64,000 nucleotides of DNA from NCBI GenBank assembly GCA_025060595.1, contig JANXBX010000001.1, positions 124,001 through 188,000 on the forward strand, in the 5' to 3' direction. Below the pieces are notes generated by a model. That model saw only the letters and a program-made list of their open reading frames with translations, had not been told where the DNA came from and did not search any database. Shown in pieces: positions 35,929 to 44,041 of this stretch. Source of the stretch: Synergistota bacterium (GTDB lineage: Bacteria > Synergistota > GBS-1). Within the stretch, counting starts at the first letter, position 1. Every line of letters begins with the position of its first letter. The position numbers and the translations under genes were made by a program.

Positions 35929-36567
35929 TTAAAGCGCCCCCTCCAAGGCCCTATTAGGGGAGCATAAATGACAAGTATCATTAAACCTTTTTAAGCAGAA
36001 ACCCCTATTACCATCAAGGCTTTCTAATATTGAAAGGTTAGCGTTGTCCTGCCTAAATTTCCAAAAATAAGACAAAGGAAGATTAAGAAGATAACAGAAA
36101 ATAACTCTATTAACACCGCCATGTGCCACTATAAGGACAGTTTTTCTATTATACTTTTCAATGATGTGATCTAAAAGAGGCTTTACCCTGTTTAAAACCA
36201 TAGTTAAGTTTTCCCCCGACGGAATGGTCATTCTCTCAGGATCTTTCCTCCACCTTTCAAAAGCATCAGCGTACTTCTCTCTAACTTCGCTCAAAAGCAT
36301 GCCCTCCCACTCTCCATGGTGTATTTCGCTAAGCTCATCTCTAACAAAAATAGGAACACTAACTTTTATGCTTATTATCTTAGCTGTATCAAGAGCTCTT
36401 CTTAATGGGCTTGAAAATATCACATCAATTCCCTCATCAGAAAGAGCTTCGCCAAGTAAAAAGGCCTGTTTTATTCCGTTCTCATTCAAAGGGGTGTCTA
36501 TCCTCCCTTGATATCTACACTCCTTATTCCAGTCAGTCTCGCCGTGTCTTGCCACAATCAACCTCAT
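35929..36567 (-). CDS. Histidine phosphatase family protein (phosphoglycerate mutase-like)
   Basis: 212 aa with the phosphohistidine motif ARHGETDWN at the N-terminus, SSPLRRALDTA, catalytic Glu region ELSEIHHGEWEG, and VAHGGVNRV. The family includes dPGM, CobC and broad phosphatases. The position next to serA raises the possibility of phosphoserine phosphatase activity, which would complete serine synthesis with the two downstream-coupled genes. Overlaps serA by 4 bp. Confidence 0.8.
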   Translation of the reverse strand: MRLIVARHGETDWNKECRYQGRIDTPLNENGIKQAFLLGEALSDEGIDVIFSSPLRRALDTAKIISIKVSVPIFVRDELSEIHHGEWEGMLLSEVREKYADAFERWRKDPERMTIPSGENLTMVLNRVKPLLDHIIEKYNRKTVLIVAHGGVNRVIFCYLLNLPLSYFWKFRQDNANLSILESLDGNRGFCLKRFNDTCHLCSPNRALEGAL

Positions 36568-38150
36568 AGAGATATAAAATCTACCCTCTCAAAACCATCT
36601 ATGGATCTTATCTTATCTAAAACATCTGGAGGAACAGGTTCATCAACACATAAGGTCATAACAGCTTCTCCCCTTATTTCCTTCCTACCCACATACATGT
36701 TAGCTATATTTATGTTATTCTCTCCAAGTATGCTACCTATTTTCCCTATCATCCCAGGTCTATCATTATGCCTTGTAAGTATTATATTACCCTTAGGCTC
36801 TACATCTACTCTAAAACCATCTATTTCAACTATCTTAGGAATGTTTCTTCCTATCAGAGTACCAGCTATTTCATAATACTCCTTACCAACCCTAACTTCA
36901 ACTCTAACTAAGTTTGTAAACTCTCCCTCTGCCTTGCCAACTGACTCTGTAACAACTATTCCCCTCTCCTTAGCCATACAAACAGCATTTATATAATTAA
37001 CAGGTTCGCCTAAAACAGGATCAAGAATCCCTTTGGCAAAAGCAGCAGTTATAAGAGAATAAGGAAGGTCAACCACATCACCTATATAAGTTAGTCTTAT
37101 TTCATCAACATGCCTTTTTATCCACTGTCCCATAAATTGCCCCATTTTTTCAGAAAGATACAGGTAAGGTTTAAGGTAAGCATAAAGTTCGGGCGGCATA
37201 GAAGGCATATTTATAGAAGATCTTACAGGACCTCCCTGTAAAGCCATCCATATCTCTTCAACCACTTCAAGGGCAACCTTATGCTGAGCCTCATGGGTTG
37301 CTGAACCTATATGTGGTGTAGCTATAACCTGAGGTAGCTTAACCAAGGACCAATCAGTGGGAGGTTCACACTCATGAACATCTAATGCAGCACCAGCTAT
37401 ATGCCCATCAACTATAGCTTTGTAAAGAGCACTACTTTTGATGACCTTACCCCTAGAACAGTTAATTATGAATGAACCCCTTTTCATCATTCTAAGCTCT
37501 CTCTCTGCTATCATATACTTAGTTTCATCAGTAAGCGGGACATGAAGGGTTAGAATATCAACCTGCGGAAGAAGCTCTTCTAAGGAAGAAATAAGCTTAA
37601 CTCCATATTTTTCCACATCCTCTTGTCTTATATAAGGATCATAACCAAGAATTTTCATGCCAAAGGCATTCGCTCTTAAAGCAACCTGTCTACCTATCCT
37701 TCCCACACCTATTATTCCTAAGACTTTTCCATAAAGCTCTACCCCATGAAGCTCTTTCTTCTTCCACTGCTCTTTCTTCATGTAACTATCAGCTAAGGGT
37801 ATTTTTCTCAAAAGAGCGAGCATAAGACCAATTGTAAGCTCAGCCGTTGAAATCATATAACCATAAGGAGCATTAAGGACCAAAACACCATACCTTGTAG
37901 CTGCATCTGTATCTATATTATCAAAACCAACACCAGCTCTACCAACAACCTTAAGTCTTGGAACACCACGAGCTATAACCTCTTCTGTAACGCTAGTGTT
38001 AGTCCTGACTATAAGAGCATCAAATTCTCCAATCCTTTGAAGGATCTCCTCATAAGTAGGACGACTGTACTCAACCTCCGCTCCCTTGCTCTTAAGCCAC
38101 TCTATTCCTATCTCATCAAGGTCTTCTGTTATCCATATCCTATACACCAT
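36564..38150 (-). CDS. serA: D-3-phosphoglycerate dehydrogenase
   Basis: 528 aa long-form SerA. NAD motif LGIIGVGRIGRQVA (about 143-156), catalytic Arg in NCSRGKVI, Glu in DVHECEPP and His in TPHIGSATHEA. It is followed by an intervening domain and a C-terminal ACT domain (about 455-528, TRHNDRPGMIGKIG) for serine feedback. ATG 38150 with AGGAGG six bases upstream; overlaps the aminotransferase by 11 bp. First step of serine synthesis. Confidence 0.95.
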   Translation of the reverse strand: MVYRIWITEDLDEIGIEWLKSKGAEVEYSRPTYEEILQRIGEFDALIVRTNTSVTEEVIARGVPRLKVVGRAGVGFDNIDTDAATRYGVLVLNAPYGYMISTAELTIGLMLALLRKIPLADSYMKKEQWKKKELHGVELYGKVLGIIGVGRIGRQVALRANAFGMKILGYDPYIRQEDVEKYGVKLISSLEELLPQVDILTLHVPLTDETKYMIAERELRMMKRGSFIINCSRGKVIKSSALYKAIVDGHIAGAALDVHECEPPTDWSLVKLPQVIATPHIGSATHEAQHKVALEVVEEIWMALQGGPVRSSINMPSMPPELYAYLKPYLYLSEKMGQFMGQWIKRHVDEIRLTYIGDVVDLPYSLITAAFAKGILDPVLGEPVNYINAVCMAKERGIVVTESVGKAEGEFTNLVRVEVRVGKEYYEIAGTLIGRNIPKIVEIDGFRVDVEPKGNIILTRHNDRPGMIGKIGSILGENNINIANMYVGRKEIRGEAVMTLCVDEPVPPDVLDKIRSIDGFERVDFISL

Positions 38151-39225
38151 CTACTACCTCCTTTAGAGCATCTAGAAAAATTATTATGTCATTCTTACTA
38201 ACATTACCCATATGGGCAACTCTAAAGACCTTATCTTTAATAGGCCCCATACCACCAGCAACTATAACTCCCTTTTTCTCAAGATCCTTCTTTATTTTAT
38301 GAGGATTCATATCTTGCGGAACTTTAATCGCGCTCACCGTAGGTGAAGCGTAATTTTCTTTAGGAAGAATATCAAATCCTATCTTTCTCAAGCCATCCCG
38401 CAAAAATTGAGAAAGTTCCTTGTGCCTTTTCCAAGAGTTTTCGATCCCTTCCTCAATAAGAAGGGTCAATGCTTTATCAAGTGCGTAAAGTAAGCTTAAA
38501 GCCGGTGTATAGGGCGTCTGCTTAGGCGACTTATTAAGAAACTCATCAGCAAGTTTTAAATCCCAATAGTAGCTGGATGGCGTCAAGCTTAAAACTTTCT
38601 TAAAAGCTCTTTCGCTTACAGCGATTAAAGCCAAACCAGGAGGAGACATCAAGGCTTTCTGCGATGCTGTCAAAACAACATCTATGTCCCATTCATCCAT
38701 CTTCAAAGGGGCTCCCCCAAGAGAACTTACAGCATCAACACATGTTAAAGTATCCGGTGCTAACCTTTTTATAAGTGAGACAGTCTCCTTAAGAGGATTT
38801 AAAACCCCCGTTGAGGTCTCATTATGCGTCATTAATATGCCAGAGTACCTTTTTTCTTTCAGCTTTTTCTCGATCAACTCAAGATCCCAAGCTTCACCAT
38901 ATGGAAACTCAAGAACATCAACTTTAAGCCCTCTTCTTTGAGCTATCTCAGCCCATCTCTCTGCAAAAGAGCCATTCGATAGTGATAAAACTTCCTCACC
39001 ATGATCAAAGAGATTAGAAACCGCACATTCAAGGGCACCTGTTCCCGTTCCCGGAAATATATAAACAGGCCTCGATGTCATAAAAACCTTTCTAAGCTTA
39101 AACTGGAGCCTTCCCATAAGCTCACCAAAAGCATGTCCTCTATGGTCTATCATATCTTCAAACATTGAAGCCCTTACTTCCTCAGGAACAGGGGTAGGGC
39201 CAGGTATGAGAAGCACTTCTCTCAT
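38140..39225 (-). CDS. Class V aminotransferase (serine-pyruvate/phosphoserine type)
   Basis: 361 aa PLP enzyme of the small alanine-glyoxylate/serine-pyruvate aminotransferase subgroup. N-terminal LLIPGPTPVPEEV, PLP Lys in TASQKALMSPPG, and HNETSTGVLNP. In many anaerobes this enzyme pairs with serA and replaces SerC, and the 11-bp overlap with serA supports that role. GGGAGGTG precedes the ATG by five bases. Confidence 0.85.
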   Translation of the reverse strand: MREVLLIPGPTPVPEEVRASMFEDMIDHRGHAFGELMGRLQFKLRKVFMTSRPVYIFPGTGTGALECAVSNLFDHGEEVLSLSNGSFAERWAEIAQRRGLKVDVLEFPYGEAWDLELIEKKLKEKRYSGILMTHNETSTGVLNPLKETVSLIKRLAPDTLTCVDAVSSLGGAPLKMDEWDIDVVLTASQKALMSPPGLALIAVSERAFKKVLSLTPSSYYWDLKLADEFLNKSPKQTPYTPALSLLYALDKALTLLIEEGIENSWKRHKELSQFLRDGLRKIGFDILPKENYASPTVSAIKVPQDMNPHKIKKDLEKKGVIVAGGMGPIKDKVFRVAHMGNVSKNDIIIFLDALKEVVDGV

Positions 39226-39237
39226 CTAAACACCTCC

Positions 39238-39765
39238 CTAAATAGCAGGCTCTATCAATCCATAATCTCCATCTTTTCTTCTGTAAACCACATTAATTTG
39301 ATTAGTATTAGCATTAAGAAAAACAAAGAAATCATGCCCCAAAAGATCCATTTGCATTATAGCTTCCTCAGGAAACATGGGTTTAAGCTGAAACCTTTTA
39401 ACTTTTACTATTTTAGGTTCCTCTTCAGGATGCTTTTCTATAACTGGAGCCACCTCCTCTGGAGGAATATTAAATTTATATTTCTTAGAAAGCTTATCCT
39501 TAAACCTCCTTAACTGCTTTTCTATCTTATCAATTGCAAAATCCAAAGCCACTTGAAAATTATCTGCCCTTTCAACACCTCTAAGTATAACTCCATTAGC
39601 ATCTAAAGTTATTTCTACTTGAGGAGAATTCCCTTCCATTTCGAAAATTACATTAGCATCAAGTATCCTATCAAAGTAACGTGTCATTTTTGATATTTTT
39701 TTCTCAGCATAGTCCCTGAGAAAATCTGTGACTTCTACTCCTCTTCCTGTTATCCGAACTTGCAT
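39238..39765 (-). CDS. hpf: Ribosome hibernation promoting factor, long form
   Basis: About 175 aa. N-terminal HPF/YfiA beta-alpha domain (about 1-100, MQVRITGRGVEVTDFLRDY) and C-terminal dimerisation domain (about 118-175, KRFQLKPMFPEEAIMQMDLLGHDFFVF), the long form that makes 100S ribosome dimers. ATG 39765 is set by GGAAGGAGGG; an in-frame extension upstream lacks an SD. Confidence 0.92.
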   Translation of the reverse strand: MQVRITGRGVEVTDFLRDYAEKKISKMTRYFDRILDANVIFEMEGNSPQVEITLDANGVILRGVERADNFQVALDFAIDKIEKQLRRFKDKLSKKYKFNIPPEEVAPVIEKHPEEEPKIVKVKRFQLKPMFPEEAIMQMDLLGHDFFVFLNANTNQINVVYRRKDGDYGLIEPAI

Positions 39766-39814
39766 ATAAACTCCCTCCTTCCAATTCCCTAAAGCTACCA
39801 AAAGGTTATATGAT

Positions 39815-39823
39815 AGTATACCA
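39815..39823 (-). promoter_or_regulatory. Extended -10 promoter of hpf
   Basis: TGgTATACT on the minus strand, 49 bases before the hpf ATG. The TTGATT upstream is too close (12 bp) to serve as -35 for it. Confidence 0.45.
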
Positions 39824-39913
39824 TAAAAGGGTAATCAATTTAAAGCCTTTGCCTAAAATTGTCTCTCATGATAATATAATGTAAGCCCTGTAACAAGCTG
39901 GAGGTGAAATTTA

Positions 39914-40195
39914 ATGGATATATTTTTATTCGCTTTAACACTATCTTTAGGAATACTGGTAGGAAGAAAAAGCTTAGCACCAAGTTGGATTATGGATAAA
40001 TCCGATAAAGCTTTAAGCCTCGTAATTTACATTCTGATATTTCTAATAGGAATGGAGATAGGAAGCTATAGAGAAGTAATTTATAGCCTGGGAAGCATAG
40101 GTTTAAAATCTATCACGATAGCTCTATTTTCAACGTTCTTTAGCGCTTATTTAAGCAAATTGTTAAGCGAGAGGAAGATAGAAATTGGACCCTAA
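39914..40195 (+). CDS. LysO N-terminal part (DUF340), split exporter
   Basis: 93 aa with three predicted TM segments; LSLGILVGRKSL and LIFLIGMEIGSYREV match the first part of the lysine exporter LysO (YbjE, about 299 aa). SD TGGAGGTGA precedes the ATG. A TATAAT lies at 39875-39880. It overlaps the next ORF by 11 bp in a different frame, and together they give 298 aa, a full LysO. Either a two-gene exporter or a frameshift. Confidence 0.7.
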   Translation: MDIFLFALTLSLGILVGRKSLAPSWIMDKSDKALSLVIYILIFLIGMEIGSYREVIYSLGSIGLKSITIALFSTFFSAYLSKLLSERKIEIGP

Positions 40196-40802
40196 ACCGC
40201 TTTTAGTTTTATCAACTGGTATTATCATTGGATATCTTAATATCCTTCCTATAGGAATAAAGAATTTCAACTCTATCGCTATAAAGGGAGCACTTTTAGC
40301 CCTGTTCATAGCAATAGGCATAGATATGGGAAAAGATTCAAAATTATGGGAGAGCATAAAATCATTTAGAAAAGACATATTCACGATAACCTTCACCGGT
40401 CTTGCTGGAAGCCTTTTAGGAGGGGTTTTCGCCTCTTTACTATTAAAAATACCCCTTTCTATAGGTGTAGCATCAGCAGTAGGAAGCGGCTATTATAGTC
40501 TAACAACATTAATATTGAAAGAAATAGGCGGACCAGAACAAGCCCTCATAGGTTTTTTTTCGAACATCCTAAGAGAATTAATAGTAATAGTAGGAATGCC
40601 ATTAATCGCCAAGTTTTTTGGAAAATCTGGATCAATCGCAGCCGCAGGAGCAACCGCTATGGATACCGCCCTTCCATTCATAATAAAAAGCGTTGGGAAA
40701 GAAATCGGTATATTCTCCTTCACATCTGGAGTTATAATAACCATTTTAGTTCCATTCCTAGTTCCAACGATATATAGAATTTTGTCGAATTTTGGCTGGT
40801 AA
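40185..40802 (+). CDS. lysO: LysO C-terminal part, lysine exporter family
   Basis: 205 aa, about six TM segments. The LysO core FTGLAGSLLGGVFASLLL, GVASAVGSGYYSLTTLIL and AAAGATAMDTALPFI are present, the Asp and Ser/Thr residues being typical of the family. TTG 40185 with GAGAGG about ten bases upstream, inside the end of the N-terminal ORF, so coupled translation is plausible. Exports lysine or a toxic analogue in known members. Confidence 0.78.
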   Translation: MDPKPLLVLSTGIIIGYLNILPIGIKNFNSIAIKGALLALFIAIGIDMGKDSKLWESIKSFRKDIFTITFTGLAGSLLGGVFASLLLKIPLSIGVASAVGSGYYSLTTLILKEIGGPEQALIGFFSNILRELIVIVGMPLIAKFFGKSGSIAAAGATAMDTALPFIIKSVGKEIGIFSFTSGVIITILVPFLVPTIYRILSNFGW

Positions 40803-40848
40803 ACTCTCAAAATCTGCGTTATGCTTTTTTATTCTTCTTCTTCCATAA

Positions 40849-40878
40849 TTGACTGACCGGTCAGTTCCATGATACTAT
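40849..40878 (+). promoter_or_regulatory. TetR operon promoter with overlapping operator
   Basis: TTGACT (40849-40854), 18 bp, TACTAT (40873-40878). The perfect palindrome ACTGACCGGTCAGT (40852-40865) overlaps the -35, the classical position for a TetR-family repressor site. This also excludes the in-frame ATG at 40869 as the regulator start. Confidence 0.8.
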
Positions 40879-40904
40879 TTACACACCATCTTAGAGGAAG
40901 GGAG

Positions 40905-41564
40905 TTGATAAAAATCAGTAAAAAGGGAACACATGAAAGAAAAGCTTTAACCCGAGAAAAAATACTTAATGCCGCTTTAGAATGCTTTGCCCAAAAGGGA
41001 TTCAAAGAAACCACGGTAGACGAAATAGCTAAAAGAGCAAAAGTAAGCAAAGGAAACATTTACTGGCACTTTAAAAGCAAGTTTGAAATATTTAGAGAAC
41101 TTATAAAAGAAGAGGTCAAAAAGATCCATCAGCTCATCGAAGAAGAGGGGGATGATTCTCTTTCACTAAAAGAGTTGTGGAGAAGGAAAACAGAGAAAGC
41201 TTTCGCACTTATAGGAAAACTAGAAAAACAGCTTAAAGTATTTTATGAGATCTTATTCAGCGCTTGGAAAACAGAAGAAGCCAAAAATTTTTTCCTTGAA
41301 ATAGAGGAAGAAAACATAAATAAACATAGAAGAATTCTTGAAGGAGAGCTTAAAGTAAGAAACCTACATTTATCAGAAACTGATCTAGAACATATTTCTA
41401 AACTGCTAACGCTACTTCATTATGCTATTGTTTTCAGAGTTCTACTTTTTCAAGGAAATGAAAGTTTATGGAAAGAGTTAAAGGAAATGACCTCCTCATT
41501 CTTTGATATCCTAGCCTTCTATATTTACAAGAGGGGTGATCAAGATGAAACTACGACAAAATAA
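40905..41564 (+). CDS. TetR/AcrR-family repressor of the efflux operon
   Basis: About 219 aa. N-terminal HTH TTVDEIAKRAKVSKGNIYWHF followed by the all-helical ligand domain. TTG 40905 has AGAGG seven bases upstream and lies about 20 nt after the predicted transcription start. It heads the TolC-MFP-RND operon and very probably represses it through the 14-bp palindrome in its own promoter; the inducing compound is unknown. Overlaps the TolC gene by 20 bp. Confidence 0.88.
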   Translation: MIKISKKGTHERKALTREKILNAALECFAQKGFKETTVDEIAKRAKVSKGNIYWHFKSKFEIFRELIKEEVKKIHQLIEEEGDDSLSLKELWRRKTEKAFALIGKLEKQLKVFYEILFSAWKTEEAKNFFLEIEEENINKHRRILEGELKVRNLHLSETDLEHISKLLTLLHYAIVFRVLLFQGNESLWKELKEMTSSFFDILAFYIYKRGDQDETTTK

Positions 41565-42885
41565 TGTCTTAATAATAGGTTTTATCTTATCTTTAACTTT
41601 ATTACACCTTTTAGGACACTTAACCTATGCAAAAGTCATAAAGCTCAATGAAGCTATAAACTTAGCTTTATCAAATAACCCTGCCATAAAGGAAGCCGAA
41701 GCTAAGGTAAGACAAGCAGAAGGAGAGCTTCAATCTGCCAGAGCAGGACTTTTCCCTAAACTGAAATTTGAATCTTCATATGTTCGAATAAATGAGGAAA
41801 AGGCCATTCCTATATTCACCATCCAGGATGGAAGACCTGTTAAACTTTTCTCAATACCAATAGCTCTTGAGGATACCTTCTCTCTAGCAGTAAAGCTTGA
41901 GTGGTTAATATGGGGAGGAGGAAAAGTTCAAGCTTTAGTTAATGCCTTAGAGTATGGGGTTAAGGCCGCACAGGCAAATCTTGAAGCAACTAAAAACAAC
42001 ATAATCCATGAAACAGAAAAAGCTTATTATTCGGTTCTTAAAGCCAAAGCCTACATGGAGCTTATGGAAGATATGGTAAAGCTCCTTGAAGTTCACCAGG
42101 ATAGGGTGAAAAAGTTATACGAAAAAGGTGTAGTTCCTAAATCGGATCTTCTAAGGGTTGGAGTTGAGCTTTCAAATACTAAACTAGGATACCTCAGAGC
42201 GCAAAATTCTTTCAGGATAGCAAAAGCCTCTTTAAAAACCATTTTGGGCATAAAAGAGGAAGTAGAACCAGAAGATGTCACCTCCCAGCCTGAAATAAAG
42301 CTAATGGAGTTAAACCAATACTTTGATATAGCTAAAAGCAAAAGAGCAGAACTTTTAGCTATCCAAAGAGCACTAAGTCAAGCTGAAAGTTACATAAGAG
42401 CCGCTACAGGTAATCTTAAACCAAGTTACGTGCTTTCTGCAAAATATGGGAAATATGACTCAAGCTTTCCTCCTAAAGAAGAAGAGTGGAACATAGCTTT
42501 GGCCATTCAGTGGAATCTATACGATGGAGGAGAAACTAAAGGAAATATAGAAAAGGCTAAGGGAATAAGAGATGAACTTCTAGCCACATATAAAAAAGTA
42601 GAAAACAATGTACTTTTAGGGGTCGAAAATGCTTACCTCAATCTTGAATCCGCTCTTGAGAGGTTAGAAGTAGCAAAAAAAGAGGTAGAAAGCGCAAAGG
42701 TTGATTATGAAATGATGGTCAAAAGGTACAACGCCCAGGTTGCATCGATAATTGACGTTCTTGATGCCCAAACCGCCTTAAAGGAGGCTAGAACTCATCT
42801 TATAGATGCTTTGTACGAAGTCTGGATATCCTGGTCCGATTTAAAATATCATTGTGGATATGAGGTGATGAAAAATGAGAAGTAA
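41545..42885 (+). CDS. TolC-family outer-membrane efflux protein
   Basis: About 446 aa. Signal peptide (about 5-30, cleavage near TYAK), then two OEP repeats with long coiled-coil helices (NEAINLALSNNPAIKEAEAKV and the second copy after 240). It forms the outer-membrane channel of the efflux pump and is direct evidence for a diderm envelope. ATG 41545 follows GAGGGGTG; GTG 41536 is part of that SD. Confidence 0.9.
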   Translation: MKLRQNNVLIIGFILSLTLLHLLGHLTYAKVIKLNEAINLALSNNPAIKEAEAKVRQAEGELQSARAGLFPKLKFESSYVRINEEKAIPIFTIQDGRPVKLFSIPIALEDTFSLAVKLEWLIWGGGKVQALVNALEYGVKAAQANLEATKNNIIHETEKAYYSVLKAKAYMELMEDMVKLLEVHQDRVKKLYEKGVVPKSDLLRVGVELSNTKLGYLRAQNSFRIAKASLKTILGIKEEVEPEDVTSQPEIKLMELNQYFDIAKSKRAELLAIQRALSQAESYIRAATGNLKPSYVLSAKYGKYDSSFPPKEEEWNIALAIQWNLYDGGETKGNIEKAKGIRDELLATYKKVENNVLLGVENAYLNLESALERLEVAKKEVESAKVDYEMMVKRYNAQVASIIDVLDAQTALKEARTHLIDALYEVWISWSDLKYHCGYEVMKNEK

Positions 42886-44041
42886 AAAACTGTTCGTTTT
42901 CCTTATAGTATTGCTATTTATAGCATCTTTTGCAGGTCTTATAGCATTTAGAGCTCATGAAAAAGCCTTAAAACAAAAGGTGTCTGCACAAGAGGAAAAG
43001 TCCATTCCAGTTGAAGCCTTTAGAGTATCTCAAACCAAAATGAAGATCATGATTAATCTGACAGGAACTACTTCCGCTTATGAAGATATAGCTGTTTTCC
43101 CAAGGGTAAGCGGAGGTAAGGTTATAAAAATCTATAAGGAAGTAGGAGATCTTGTTAAAAATGGAGAAGTTCTAGCTGAACTTGATACAGAAATGATAGA
43201 TGCTCAACTTAAACAAGCTAATGCCTCTAAAGCATCTGCAAGTGCAGCAATAAGACAGGCAGAAATTCAAGTTTCAACCCTTCGAAAGGATTATGAGAGA
43301 ATTAAAAAGCTTTATGAAGAGGAAGTCGTACCAAAGCAACAGCTTGACCAAATAGAAGGGCAATATCTTGCAGCTAAAGCTGCTTTAGAGGTAGCCAAAA
43401 GGAAGCTCGAGGAGGTAGAAGCTTTGATAAGGCAACTCGAGTTAACGAGAAGCTATCATCAAATATTAGCACCGGCTTCCGGAATTATATCTGAAAGAAA
43501 GATAGAAGTAGGAGAAATTGTAAGCGTTTCTCATCCTATATTTAAGATAAATAGCATTTCCAGGGTTAAAGTAAAAGTGTCTGTTCCTGAAAACTACCTT
43601 CATGGAATTAAACCGGGAATGGGAGCAGAAATATTAGCTGATGCATACCCTGATAGAAAATTTCTAGGAAAGATAAGGCTTATATCTCCTATTGTAGATC
43701 CTAAAACGAGAACAGCTGAAGTAGAAATAGAGGTAGATAACAAGGAGCTTCTATTAAAACCTGGCATGTTTACAAGAGTAAAGATAGACATAGGAGAAAA
43801 AGAAGTATTGTTTGTTCCTCAGCAAGCTTTAAAGAGATTTGAGGGAACAGGAACCTATTATGTATTTATAGTGGATGAGAACAGAAGAGCAAGGATAAAG
43901 GAAATAACTATAGGTAATAGAAGTGAAGATAAGATAGAGGTAATAAAAGGGCTTTCACCTAACGAGCTCGTCATTTTAACCGTTACAAGCGGAGTTAAAG
44001 AAGGAGTTTTACTCGATGTTAAGGAGGTGGCAATTCAATGA
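42875..44041 (+). CDS. RND periplasmic adaptor (membrane-fusion protein)
   Basis: 388 aa. N-terminal membrane anchor (about 5-25), lipoyl-like halves (VSGGKVIKIYKEVGDLVKNGEVLAEL around 75-100 and LAPASGIISERKIEVGEIV), a helical hairpin between them, and beta-barrel (SVPENYLHGIKPGM) and membrane-proximal domains. Bridges the RND pump and TolC. SD GAGGTGA; overlaps TolC by 11 bp and the pump gene by 4 bp. Confidence 0.92.
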   Translation: MRSKKLFVFLIVLLFIASFAGLIAFRAHEKALKQKVSAQEEKSIPVEAFRVSQTKMKIMINLTGTTSAYEDIAVFPRVSGGKVIKIYKEVGDLVKNGEVLAELDTEMIDAQLKQANASKASASAAIRQAEIQVSTLRKDYERIKKLYEEEVVPKQQLDQIEGQYLAAKAALEVAKRKLEEVEALIRQLELTRSYHQILAPASGIISERKIEVGEIVSVSHPIFKINSISRVKVKVSVPENYLHGIKPGMGAEILADAYPDRKFLGKIRLISPIVDPKTRTAEVEIEVDNKELLLKPGMFTRVKIDIGEKEVLFVPQQALKRFEGTGTYYVFIVDENRRARIKEITIGNRSEDKIEVIKGLSPNELVILTVTSGVKEGVLLDVKEVAIQ

